A stretch of 23,009 nucleotides of DNA from DATECU01 sp035286745. GTDB lineage: Bacteria > Acidobacteriota > Vicinamibacteria > Fen-336. The stretch spans positions 1-23,009 of the forward strand of contig DATECU010000302.1 of the NCBI GenBank assembly GCA_035286745.1. The letters are read 5' to 3'. Positions 1 to 7,166 of this stretch are shown piece by piece. Position 1 is the stretch's first letter; the number at the start of each line of letters is the position of its first letter. The notes below the pieces were generated by a model. That model saw only the letters and a program-made list of their open reading frames with translations. It ran no database searches and was not told where the DNA came from. The translations under genes and the position numbers were made by a program.

Positions 1-332
<332 letters not shown>

Positions 333-377
333 GACGTTTACAGTGCTTGAAAAGCCGGCTGGATCTTCGGTCGTCAG

Positions 378-402
378 CGCCGCCGCCCAACCGGCGGCGG
401 CG
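378..402 (+). repeat. GC-rich hairpin in the 23S-5S spacer
   Basis: A perfect 10-bp inverted repeat (378-387 with 393-402, arms CGCCGCCGCC and GGCGGCGGCG) with a 5-nt loop lies in the roughly 100-nt spacer between 23S and 5S. It has no U-tract, so it is unlikely to stop transcription. A role as an rRNA-processing structure is an inference. No tRNA is present in this spacer. Confidence 0.6.
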
Positions 403-432
403 ACTCGGGCGGAGGCCCATTTGACAAGTTCA

Positions 433-550
433 TCCCGGTGACCATGGCGGAGGGGTCACACCCGTTCCCATTCCGAACACGGCCGTTAAGCCCTCCAGCG
501 CCGATGGTACTGCCAGGGAAGCCTGGTGGGAGAGTAGGACGTTGCCGGGA
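433..550 (+). rRNA. rrf: 5S ribosomal RNA
   Basis: This is a complete 5S rRNA of about 118 nt. The 5' arm TCCCGGT pairs with the 3' arm GCCGGGA to give the closing helix I. The conserved loop segment with CCCATTCCGAACAC (467-480) and the late GGGAGAGTAGGACG block are present. It sits about 100 nt after the 23S end, the standard order of an rrn operon, and is followed by a strong terminator that closes the operon. Confidence 0.96.
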
Positions 551-572
551 TTCATCTCTGATTCATCCTTGA

Positions 573-605
573 AGGCCCCGAGGCGCTCGGGGCCTCTTTT
601 TTTTT
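573..605 (+). terminator. Rho-independent terminator of the rRNA operon
   Basis: A perfect 10-bp stem (AGGCCCCGAG at 573-582 with CTCGGGGCCT at 586-595) closes a 3-nt loop. It is followed by C and then nine T residues (597-605). This is a classic intrinsic terminator 22 nt after the 5S gene, and it separates rRNA transcription from the yebC promoter just downstream. Confidence 0.96.
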
Positions 606-615
606 CGCTTCTGTC

Positions 616-644
616 TTGGGACCCGCCCCGGGCGGTGCTAGAAT
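616..644 (+). promoter_or_regulatory. Candidate sigma70 promoter for yebC-ruvCAB-queA
   Basis: TTGGGA (616-621) and TAGAAT (639-644) are separated by exactly 17 nt. The hexamers match the -35 and -10 consensus at 4/6 and 5/6 positions. Transcription would start near 651, leaving a leader of about 57 nt before yebC. It lies just past the rRNA terminator, where a new promoter is needed. Confidence 0.6.
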
Positions 645-707
645 CCGCGATGGTCTGGCGCGCGTCGACTCCGCTCGCTCGCGGGCTGTTGCAGAGGAGT
701 AGGCTCG

Positions 708-1460
708 ATGTCGGGACATTCCAAGTGGGCCACGATCAAGCACAAGAAGGGCGCGCTTGACGCCAAGCGGGGCAAGCTCTTCACCAAGCTGATCCGTGAG
801 ATGACGATCGCCGCCCGGCTCGGGGGTGGAGAGGTTGAGTCCAACCCCCGCCTGCGCACGGCTGTCGACAAGGCCAAGGCCGCCAACATGCCGGCCGACA
901 ACATCAAACGGGCGATCCAGAAGGGGGCCGGGGGGCTCGAGGGCCAGAGCTGGGAGGACATCGTCATCGAGGGCTACGGTCCGGGAGGGGTCGCGGTGCT
1001 GGTGGAAGGTTCCTCCGACAACCGCAACCGGACCATCTCCGAGATCCGGCACATCTTCAGCAAACATGGCAGCAACCTGGGCACCGCCGGCAGCGTGGCC
1101 TATCTCTTCAAGCAGCGCGGGCTGCTCGCGGTGTCCCGAAAGAAGGTGTCGGAGGACCGGCTGATGGAGCTAGCGCTGGAAGCCGGCGCCGACGACATCC
1201 AGTCCACGGCTGACAACTGGGAGGTCTACACCCCCCCCCAGGCCTACGAGGGGGTCCTGGCGGCACTGCGCCAGGCCGGTATCGAGCCCGAGGCGTCCCA
1301 GATCGGGAAGTTCGCCGACACCAGCGTGACCATCGAGGGCAGCAAGGCGCAGCAAATGCTGAAGCTCATCGAGGCCCTCGAGGACAACGACGACGTGCAG
1401 AACGTGTGGGCCAACTTCGACATCTCGGACAAGGAGCTCGAGGAGGCGGCGGCACGCTAG
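708..1460 (+). CDS. yebC: YebC/PmpR family protein (translation/transcription factor)
   Basis: The 250-residue product opens with MSGHSKWATIKHKKGA, the hallmark of the YebC/PmpR family, and has the usual family length of about 245-250. Family members are cytoplasmic three-domain proteins described as DNA-binding regulators and, more recently, as factors that help ribosomes through difficult (proline-rich) stretches. Conserved blocks include the NPRLRTAVDKAKAANMP region (residues about 46-62) and EGYGPGGVA. The ATG at 708 is preceded by GAGGAG (694-699), a good ribosome binding site. It heads the run with ruvC, ruvA, ruvB and queA, a neighbourhood common in many bacteria. A run of nine C (1231-1239) lies inside the gene without breaking the frame. 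Confidence 0.96.
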   Translation: MSGHSKWATIKHKKGALDAKRGKLFTKLIREMTIAARLGGGEVESNPRLRTAVDKAKAANMPADNIKRAIQKGAGGLEGQSWEDIVIEGYGPGGVAVLVEGSSDNRNRTISEIRHIFSKHGSNLGTAGSVAYLFKQRGLLAVSRKKVSEDRLMELALEAGADDIQSTADNWEVYTPPQAYEGVLAALRQAGIEPEASQIGKFADTSVTIEGSKAQQMLKLIEALEDNDDVQNVWANFDISDKELEEAAAR

Positions 1461-1548
1461 GCGCCGGCACCGCGCGCTCCTCGCGACGGTTGCCCCGGCA
1501 GGTGTCTGCTCCGAAACCGCCGGCCCCCAGGGACGAGCGGCGTTTGCG

Positions 1549-2037
1549 ATGATCATCCTGGGTGTGGATCCGGGCTCGCTGCGCACCGGTTATGGGGCCA
1601 TTGAAGGAGACGGTCGCCGGCACCGTCTGCTGGAGAAGGGCGCCATAACGCCCCCCTCTCGCGCCCCCTTACCCGATCGCCTGCGGGCGGTTCATCAGGG
1701 AGTGGCCCGCCTGATCGAGTCGCTCCGGCCGGATCTGCTGGCGGTCGAGGACTGTTTTCACGCGGTCAACACCAGGACCGCCCTGGTCCTGGGCCACGTC
1801 CGGGGCGTGGTGCTGCTGGCCGGCGCCCAAGCCGGCCTCCCCATTCACGAGTTCTCGCCGGCCACCGTCAAGGCCCAGATCACCGGCTTTGGGCGGGCCG
1901 AGAAGAGGCAGGTGGCGCTGATGGTCTCACGGCTCCTGGAGCTGCCCGCCGACCTGGAGCCGGGCGACGCCACCGACGCCCTGGCGGTTGCCCTCTGCCT
2001 GTCCCACCTCTCGACATCGCCGGCGCGGCCCGCGTGA
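1549..2037 (+). CDS. ruvC: Holliday junction resolvase RuvC
   Basis: RuvC is the dimeric endonuclease that nicks Holliday junctions symmetrically during recombinational repair, working on junctions held by RuvAB. The 162-residue product begins MIILGVDPGS and has the RNase H-like fold signature. The four expected acidic catalytic residues are visible: D7 in GVDPG, E67 in LLAVED, and D140 and D143 in GDATDALA. Length is close to the family norm (about 160-175). No clear Shine-Dalgarno precedes the ATG, but the start fits the family N-terminus exactly. An 88-nt gap separates it from yebC, and its stop overlaps the ruvA start, so the two are probably translationally coupled. Confidence 0.97.
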   Translation: MIILGVDPGSLRTGYGAIEGDGRRHRLLEKGAITPPSRAPLPDRLRAVHQGVARLIESLRPDLLAVEDCFHAVNTRTALVLGHVRGVVLLAGAQAGLPIHEFSPATVKAQITGFGRAEKRQVALMVSRLLELPADLEPGDATDALAVALCLSHLSTSPARPA

Positions 2038-2624
2038 TCGCCCAACTCCAAGGCCGGTTGCTCCGCAAGGCCACCCAGGAGGTGGTGGTCGACGTTCACG
2101 GCGTGGGCTACCGGGTGCAGATTCCGCTCTCCACCTTCTACAAGCTGCCCCTCGAGGGCGAGCCGGTGGAGCTGCGCACCCACACCCACGTTCGCGAGGA
2201 CGCGCTCCTGCTCTTCGGCTTCCTGACCGGCGAGGAACAGGAACTCTTCGAACGCCTGATCGCCATCTCGGGAGTGGGCCCCAAGGTGGCTCTCAACATC
2301 CTCTCCGGCATCGAGGCGCCGGATCTGGTCGAAGCGCTGCGCAGCAGCGACATCGCCCGCTTGACTCGGGTTCCCGGCGTGGGCAAGAAGACCGCCGAAC
2401 GCTTGGTGCTGGAACTCAAGGACAAGATGCCGGCCGCCAGCCCGGCCGTCCCCTCCCCGTCCCCAGCGGGAGCCACCCGAGGCGACCTGGTCTCCGCCCT
2501 GGTCCATCTGGGCTACTCCCAGCCGGAAGCGGATCGGGCCGCCGAACTGGCGCTGCGCGACGACGCCGGCTCGCGCTTTGAAGACGCCCTGCGCCGCGCC
2601 CTGCGGTTGCTGGCAACCCGTTAG
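2034..2624 (+). CDS. ruvA: Holliday junction branch migration protein RuvA
   Basis: RuvA is the tetrameric junction-binding subunit that loads the RuvB motors. The 196-residue product has the three expected parts. The N-terminal OB fold (about 1-63) starts MIAQLQGRLL. Two helix-hairpin-helix motifs follow, ISGVGPKVALNIL (78-90) and VPGVGKKTAERL (113-124). After a Pro/Ser/Ala-rich linker (about 133-147) comes the C-terminal RuvB-binding domain (about 150-196). The start codon is GTG and shares GTGA with the ruvC stop, a 4-nt overlap typical of translational coupling. It lies in the middle of a ruvC-ruvA-ruvB set. Confidence 0.97.
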   Translation: MIAQLQGRLLRKATQEVVVDVHGVGYRVQIPLSTFYKLPLEGEPVELRTHTHVREDALLLFGFLTGEEQELFERLIAISGVGPKVALNILSGIEAPDLVEALRSSDIARLTRVPGVGKKTAERLVLELKDKMPAASPAVPSPSPAGATRGDLVSALVHLGYSQPEADRAAELALRDDAGSRFEDALRRALRLLATR

Positions 2625-2633
2625 GTATTCCCC

Positions 2634-3662
2634 GTGCATGACCCCCGCCTCGTCTCGGCCCGACCCGTCGAGGAGGACGCCGGCTTTGACCAGTCGCTGC
2701 GCCCGCGGAACCTGACCGAGTACGTGGGTCAGGCCCATGTGGTCAAGAACCTGCGAGTGGCCATCGAAGCCGCCCGGAGCCGAGGTGAGGCGCTCGACCA
2801 CGTCCTCCTCTTCGGTCCCCCCGGCGTGGGCAAGACCAGCCTGGCTCACGTGATTGCCGCCGAGCTGGGGGTCTCCATCAAGGCCACTGCCGGACCCATC
2901 ATCGAACGCGCCGGCGACCTGGCGGCTCTCCTCACCGCCCTCGAGACCCACGAGATCCTGTTTGTGGACGAGATCCACCGTCTGGACGCCAAGGTCGAGG
3001 AGATCCTGTACCCGGCCCTGGAGGATGGCAGCCTCGACCTCATGATCGGGACCGGCCCTGGAGCCCGCTCCATGAAGATCCCCCTCAAGCCCTTCACGTT
3101 GGTGGCGGCGACTACCCGGGCCGGGCTGCTGACCGCGCCACTCCGCGGCCGTTTCGGCATCGTTCACCGTCTGGACTTCTACTCCGAGACCGACCTCGAG
3201 TTTATCGTCAAGCGTTCGGCGCGAATCCTGGCCGTTCCCATCGAGGCCGAGGGCGCCGCCGAGATCGCCCGCCGCTCCCGGGGCACACCCCGGATCGCCA
3301 ACCGCTTGCTGCGGCGAGTGCGGGACTACGCGCAGGTTCGGGCCGACGGGGTGATCACCGCCGAGGTCGCCCGGGAGGGGCTCGGCCTCCTGGAGGTGGA
3401 CGCCCGAGGCTTCGACGAGGTGGACCGAAAGCTCCTGCTCACCATCATCGACAAGTTCTCCGGCGGGCCGGTCGGGATCGCGGCGTTGGCCGCCGCCATC
3501 AGCGAAGAGTCGGATGCCCTGGAAGACATCTACGAGCCCTACCTCATGCAGATCGGGTTCGTGGACCGCACGCCCCGTGGCCGGGTGGCCACCCGCCTTG
3601 CCTACGAGCACTTCGGCCGACTGCCTCCCGATCCGGCTTCGCCGCAGAAGAAGCTGTTCTAG
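2634..3662 (+). CDS. ruvB: Holliday junction branch migration ATPase RuvB
   Basis: RuvB is the hexameric AAA+ motor that drives branch migration with RuvA. The 342-residue product carries all core elements: Walker A GPPGVGKTS (61-69), Walker B VDEIH (111-115), sensor 1 AATTRAG (158-164), arginine finger R173 in GRFG, and sensor 2 R220 in GTPRIANRLLRR. A C-terminal winged-helix domain with the family block SGGPVGIAALA ends the protein. The start is GTG, 9 nt after the ruvA stop, with only a weak ribosome binding site. It is the third gene of the ruv operon and is followed 16 nt later by queA. Confidence 0.97.
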   Translation: MHDPRLVSARPVEEDAGFDQSLRPRNLTEYVGQAHVVKNLRVAIEAARSRGEALDHVLLFGPPGVGKTSLAHVIAAELGVSIKATAGPIIERAGDLAALLTALETHEILFVDEIHRLDAKVEEILYPALEDGSLDLMIGTGPGARSMKIPLKPFTLVAATTRAGLLTAPLRGRFGIVHRLDFYSETDLEFIVKRSARILAVPIEAEGAAEIARRSRGTPRIANRLLRRVRDYAQVRADGVITAEVAREGLGLLEVDARGFDEVDRKLLLTIIDKFSGGPVGIAALAAAISEESDALEDIYEPYLMQIGFVDRTPRGRVATRLAYEHFGRLPPDPASPQKKLF

Positions 3663-3678
3663 GCCCTTCGCCGCCGGC

Positions 3679-4713
3679 ATGGACATCGCCGAGTTCGACT
3701 ACGAGCTTCCCGCGGAAGCCATCGCCCAGGAGCCCTTGCCGGAGCGAGACGCCTCCCGGCTCTTGGTCCTCAATCGCCGGTCAGGCCACCTCCGCCACCG
3801 CTCGTTCCGCGACCTCCCCGAGCTCCTGGATCCCGGGGACCTGCTGGTGGTCAATCGCAGCCGGGTCTTCCCGGCGCGGCTCCTGGGGCGCCGTGCCGGA
3901 GGCGCGGAGGCCGAAGTCCTGCTCCTCAGGCCCCTGGGCCAGGGCCTCTGGGAGGCCCTGGTCCGACCAGGGCGGCGGCTCCGGCCCGGCCATGAAGTCC
4001 TGGTGGGAGGCGAGATCGCGCTCCGCATCGAGAGCGAAGCGCTAGGTGCAGAGGGGCGCCGCCGGGTGCGTCTGCTTGCCCGGGCCGGGGACGAGACGGC
4101 CGCCCTGGAGCGTCTCGGCCACATCCCCCTGCCGCCCTACATCCGGCGCCCGGACCGGCCGGAGGACCGCGGTCGCTACCAGACGGTGTTTGCCCGCGAA
4201 TCCGGAAGCGTGGCTGCGCCCACCGCCGGGCTCCACTTCACGCCCCAGCTGCTGCGCCGCCTGGACGCCCGGGGCATCCAGCGGGCCGAGGTGTTGCTCC
4301 ATGTGGGGCCGGGCACCTTCCGGCCGGTGAAGGCGGCTCGGGTCGAGGACCATCGACTGGAGGCCGAGCCCTACCTCATCCCCCCCGAGACGGCGACCGC
4401 GGTTGCCGCCACCCGGAATCAGGGCCGCCGCGTGGTCGCGGTGGGGACGACCAGCACCCGCGCCCTGGAAGCCTCGGCGGCCCGCCATGGCAAGGTCTCG
4501 GCCGAAACCGCCGCCACCGATCTGGTCATCGTGCCAGGCTTCGGGTTCCGGGTGACCGATGGCCTGATCACCAACTTCCACCTCCCGCGTTCGTCGCTCC
4601 TGCTGTTGGTGTGTGCGCTGGCGGGCCGGGAGGTGGTCCTGGGGGCGTACCGCGAAGCCGTCAAGGCCGGCTATCGCTTCTACAGCTACGGGGACGCGAT
4701 GCTCATCCTGTGA
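3679..4713 (+). CDS. queA: S-adenosylmethionine:tRNA ribosyltransferase-isomerase QueA
   Basis: QueA transfers and rearranges the ribose of S-adenosylmethionine onto preQ1 in tRNA, giving epoxyqueuosine, a late step in queuosine biosynthesis. The 344-residue product shows the family blocks SVAAPTAGLHFT (177-188), HVGPGTFRPV (208-217), VGTTSTRALE (255-264), GLITNFHLPRSSLL (295-308) and the C-terminal YRFYSYGDAMLI. The frame is open well upstream into ruvB, but the ATG at 3679 starts the conserved N-terminus (FDYELPAEAIAQEPL) and lies 16 nt after the ruvB stop. Length matches the family (about 340-355). It is the last gene of the yebC-ruvCAB-queA run. Confidence 0.96.
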   Translation: MDIAEFDYELPAEAIAQEPLPERDASRLLVLNRRSGHLRHRSFRDLPELLDPGDLLVVNRSRVFPARLLGRRAGGAEAEVLLLRPLGQGLWEALVRPGRRLRPGHEVLVGGEIALRIESEALGAEGRRRVRLLARAGDETAALERLGHIPLPPYIRRPDRPEDRGRYQTVFARESGSVAAPTAGLHFTPQLLRRLDARGIQRAEVLLHVGPGTFRPVKAARVEDHRLEAEPYLIPPETATAVAATRNQGRRVVAVGTTSTRALEASAARHGKVSAETAATDLVIVPGFGFRVTDGLITNFHLPRSSLLLLVCALAGREVVLGAYREAVKAGYRFYSYGDAMLIL

Positions 4714-4717
4714 GGCG

Positions 4718-4739
4718 GGGCCGCACCCCTCCGCGGCCC
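4718..4739 (+). terminator. GC-rich hairpin after queA (weak terminator candidate)
   Basis: A perfect 7-bp stem (GGGCCGC at 4718-4724 with GCGGCCC at 4733-4739) starts 5 nt after the queA stop. There is no T-run behind it, so intrinsic termination is uncertain; pausing or 3'-end protection are alternatives. A second, smaller hairpin (CTCAGC/GCTGAG, 4773-4787) overlaps the stop of the convergent gene. Confidence 0.35.
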
Positions 4740-4773
4740 TCGCCGGAACGCAGGCCCGCGCCAGCCCCACCCC

Positions 4774-5337
4774 TCAGCTGGGCTGAGCGCGTCCAGCGAG
4801 GTCCGCCAGCAGCGCCTCGTAGCGCAGGAGATCTTGCGGCGACGGCAGCAGTAGGTGCACGCGCCTCAGGCTGGTGCCCAGCTCGACGGCGGAGAAGCAG
4901 ACCTGAGACAACAACCTGGCGAACTCCTCGGCGGCGACGCCCTGATGGGCGGTGCCCAACGGATGGAGGGCCAGCGAACCGAGCTTCAGCCGCCGCGCCT
5001 CCTCGAAAGCCGTGAGCAGAGCCTCGAACACGTGCACCGACCGCACATGAGGCGCGTCCTCGAAGTCGTAGACGATGGCTTGCAGCAAGAGCGGAGCCCC
5101 GCCAGTGCCTGGACTCACCAGCACCGAACCCCGCGGCTTGGGCTTGAGCCGGCCCAGGGCCGCCCACACCCCGGCCATAGGCTCGCGGGCTTCCTCGATG
5201 GTGCTCACTTCCCCCAGGATCAAGTACACGTCCTGGGGCACCACCACCGCCTGGCTGTCGCTGGGCGGCGTGTCCCCAACCACCAGATCGAGATCCAGCC
5301 TCCCGCGAAAGGACAGCGTGTAACGCGACCGCGTCAC
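4774..5337 (-). CDS. Divergent macro-domain-like hypothetical protein
   Basis: The 187-residue soluble product is not a clear member of a named family. Its second half resembles the C-terminal half of macro domains: a helix rich in A/E (about 104-117), a strand-loop LALHPLGTAHQGVAAEE (122-138, compare the PALGTG-x-G loop that holds ADP-ribose phosphates), then a helix and a final strand LRRVHLLLP. The N-terminal NAAN-type loop that contacts ADP-ribose is not recognisable, so binding may be lost or changed. GTG at 5337 is chosen because GGAGG lies 6 nt upstream; another GTG at 5364 would add nine residues. It is convergent with queA and divergent from the HNH gene. The fold is an inference. 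Confidence 0.65.
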   Translation of the reverse strand: MTRSRYTLSFRGRLDLDLVVGDTPPSDSQAVVVPQDVYLILGEVSTIEEAREPMAGVWAALGRLKPKPRGSVLVSPGTGGAPLLLQAIVYDFEDAPHVRSVHVFEALLTAFEEARRLKLGSLALHPLGTAHQGVAAEEFARLLSQVCFSAVELGTSLRRVHLLLPSPQDLLRYEALLADLAGRAQPS

Positions 5338-5343
5338 GCCAGG

Positions 5344-5348
5344 CCTCC
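5344..5348 (-). promoter_or_regulatory. Ribosome binding site deciding the macro-like gene start
   Basis: On the minus strand GGAGG is followed by a 6-nt spacer and GTG at 5337. The upstream GTG at 5364 has no comparable site, so the shorter protein is preferred. Confidence 0.6.
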
Positions 5349-5385
5349 CGCGACCGCCTCCCACCTGCCCGGCAGCATCTTCGCC

Positions 5386-5391
5386 ATTCTA
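5386..5391 (-). promoter_or_regulatory. Candidate -10 element for the macro-like gene
   Basis: TAGAAT on the minus strand (5391 to 5386) would place a transcription start near 5379, about 40 nt before the GTG at 5337. The position 17 nt upstream coincides with the -35 hexamer of the opposite promoter and reads TGTCAA, a poor match. The element is therefore supported mainly by its -10. Confidence 0.4.
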
Positions 5392-5408
5392 GGTCAGCCC
5401 GCGCCGTC

Positions 5409-5438
5409 TTGACAGGCCCCGAAGCCAAAGCGCACAAT
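5409..5438 (+). promoter_or_regulatory. Candidate sigma70 promoter for the HNH gene
   Basis: A perfect TTGACA (5409-5414) is followed after 18 nt by CACAAT (5433-5438, 4/6 match). Transcription would begin near 5445, giving a leader of only about 14 nt before the ATG at 5459, with no clear Shine-Dalgarno sequence. Confidence 0.6.
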
Positions 5439-5458
5439 CGGTCGATTCGAGCGTCGCC

Positions 5459-5992
5459 ATGGAGCAGACCCTCGTTCTCAATGCGACTTACGAACCACTG
5501 AGGATCGTCCCCTGGCAAAAAGCCATCACCCTCCTCTTCCAGGGCAAAGTCGAGGTCATCTCCGTCTACGACCGGGAGATCCGCGGCGTCACGGTCAGGG
5601 TGAAGCTCCCCTCGGTGCTTCGCCTGCTCCGTCACGTCCGAATCAAACGCCCCTTCGCAGACGTGCCCTTCTCCAGGGCCAACGTCTACGCGCGTGACGA
5701 GAACCGCTGCCAGTACTGCGGCGGCCACTTCTCCCCATCCCACCTGACCTTCGACCATGTGGTTCCCGTCGCCCGGGGCGGTCACAAGGGCTGGGACAAC
5801 ATCGTCACCTGCTGCATTCCCTGCAACCGGCGGAAGGGCGATCGCACGCCCGAGGAAGCCGGCCTTGCCTTGCTGCGCAAGCCGCGCCGACCGGCGGCCC
5901 TACCCTCCTTGACGGTCACCCTTGGCATCCACCGGGCCCCGGAAAGCTGGCGGGATTTCCTCTACTGGGATCTGTCCTGGGATCGGGCCTGA
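5459..5992 (+). CDS. HNH endonuclease family protein
   Basis: The 177-residue product has an N-terminal domain that starts MEQTLVLNATYEPL, typical of a widespread family of stand-alone HNH proteins. An HNH nuclease core follows at about 76-130. Two zinc-ribbon Cys pairs are visible, CQYC (84-87) and CIPC (119-122). The catalytic block is FDHVVPVARGG (98-108, with D99-H100), and NIVTCC and CNRRKGDRTP close the beta-beta-alpha metal fold. Such proteins may cut DNA with metal ions, but their biological substrate is mostly unknown. It has its own promoter and is followed 24 nt later by the DUF4388 gene, probably co-transcribed. No restriction or toxin partner is seen nearby, so a defence role is not supported. 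Confidence 0.9.
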   Translation: MEQTLVLNATYEPLRIVPWQKAITLLFQGKVEVISVYDREIRGVTVRVKLPSVLRLLRHVRIKRPFADVPFSRANVYARDENRCQYCGGHFSPSHLTFDHVVPVARGGHKGWDNIVTCCIPCNRRKGDRTPEEAGLALLRKPRRPAALPSLTVTLGIHRAPESWRDFLYWDLSWDRA

Positions 5993-6016
5993 ACAGGCGC
6001 CGGCTCCCCTTTCTCC

Positions 6017-7141
6017 ATGGGCCTGACCGGCAACCTGCGCACCATGGACCTGCCCGAGATCCTGCAGTGGGTCTCCCGCGGTCGCAAGACGGGCACCCTC
6101 CGTATCGAGCGGCGCAGCGTCCAGAAGCAGGTCATGTTCCAGGGCGGCGACATCTTCTCCTCCACCTCCAATGACCCCAAGGAGTACCTGGGTCAGTACC
6201 TGATCCGGGAACAGCTCCTGAGCGAAGAGCAACTCTTCAAGGTGCTGCTTCGCCAGGAGGCCCTCGACCTACCGCTAGGCGTGCTGCTGGTGGACGATGG
6301 CCTCTTGCCCCAGGACGCGCTCCGGCGTTTGCTGCAGGTGAAAGCCGAGGAGAGCATCTACGACCTCTTCCTCTGGCCCGACGGCGCCTTCGAATTCCAC
6401 GAAGGCGACCTCCCCGCGGCCTTGACGGTCCACCTCGACCTGTCGGTCACCGACGTGGTGCTGGAAGGGATCCGCCGGGTCGACGAATGGAACCGCATCC
6501 GCGCCGTCTTCCCGTCGGCCAGAACCACCTTCCGAACCACCGGGGTACCCCTGGGCGAAAGCCCCGAGAAGAAGGCGCTGGAGCTGGCCGCCGCCGGCAA
6601 GACGCTGGCCGAGATCAGCCTGGAGCTCCGCCGCTCGGAATTCGACGCCGCCACCCTGCTCTTCGAGCTTCACGCCAAGGGCGTTCTCTCGGTCCAAGAC
6701 CCGGGAGAGGAAAAGCGGCAAGCCGATCCGGTGGGAGCCATCAAGGACCTGCTGAGCATGGCCGCCAGGCGCATGGAGGAGCACCGTTTCGACGCCGCGC
6801 TGGAGCTTTACGAGGAAGTGCTGGCCCTGGATCGGCTGAACCAGCACGCCAAGAAGGGCCTGCTGGCCCTGCACGACGCCAAACGTAAGCAACGGGCCTT
6901 CCGGGCGGTCCCCCTGCACAAGGTGCCGGCCGTCTGCGTCGACTTCGCCACCCTCACCAAGGAGCACTTCGATCCCCAGGAGGGCTTCGTGCTTTCCCGC
7001 GTCAACGGCAGCTGGGACGTGCAGTCGATCCTGAAGCTCTGCCCCCTTGCCGAGGAGGACGCCCTGCTCATCTTCGCCCGCCTGTTGGAGCAAGGGGTGA
7101 TCGAGCTCAAGGACCCGGAGGACCGCCGCCTGGGCGGCTAA
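6017..7141 (+). CDS. DUF4388 domain protein with TPR-like segment
   Basis: The 374-residue cytoplasmic protein opens with GLTGNLRTMDLPEILQWVS followed by KTGTLRIE and FQGGDIFSST, the pattern of the DUF4388 (PATAN-like) domain (about 2-110). That domain is found in regulatory and gliding/motility-linked proteins of Deltaproteobacteria, Acidobacteria and similar groups. The middle (about 110-235) has further alpha/beta segments of the same kind, including a helical stretch at 186-218. A tetratricopeptide-like helix pair spans about 240-290 (MEEHRFDAALELYEEVLALD). The C-terminus (about 300-365) resembles a small winged-helix-like region. No enzyme motif is seen. It follows the HNH gene by 24 nt and is convergent with aroF. 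A scaffolding or regulatory role is an inference. Confidence 0.85.
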   Translation: MGLTGNLRTMDLPEILQWVSRGRKTGTLRIERRSVQKQVMFQGGDIFSSTSNDPKEYLGQYLIREQLLSEEQLFKVLLRQEALDLPLGVLLVDDGLLPQDALRRLLQVKAEESIYDLFLWPDGAFEFHEGDLPAALTVHLDLSVTDVVLEGIRRVDEWNRIRAVFPSARTTFRTTGVPLGESPEKKALELAAAGKTLAEISLELRRSEFDAATLLFELHAKGVLSVQDPGEEKRQADPVGAIKDLLSMAARRMEEHRFDAALELYEEVLALDRLNQHAKKGLLALHDAKRKQRAFRAVPLHKVPAVCVDFATLTKEHFDPQEGFVLSRVNGSWDVQSILKLCPLAEEDALLIFARLLEQGVIELKDPEDRRLGG

Positions 7142-7144
7142 CGC

Positions 7145-7166
7145 TAGCCCAACGCTTCTTGGGCTA
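7145..7166. terminator. Hairpin between convergent genes (possible bidirectional terminator)
   Basis: An 8-bp perfect stem (TAGCCCAA at 7145-7152 with TTGGGCTA at 7159-7166) with a 6-nt loop lies between the DUF4388 gene stop (7139-7141) and the aroF stop, which it overlaps. Neither strand has a proper U-tract, so efficiency is uncertain. Confidence 0.45.

Noticed and set aside
1845..3686. Long minus-strand open frame opposite ruvC-ruvA-ruvB
   Set aside because: It is antisense to three well-conserved genes; high GC leaves the opposite frame open. Its composition (Gly/Gln/His/Val-rich) and lack of motifs mark it as a shadow.
4703..5785. Long minus-strand frame covering the macro-like gene in another frame and the HNH gene
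   Set aside because: It crosses two better-supported genes and two promoter regions and has no recognisable domain.
5459..7141. HNH plus DUF4388 as a defence system
   Set aside because: There is no methyltransferase, helicase, toxin or mobile-element context, and this HNH family is widespread in chromosomal housekeeping settings.
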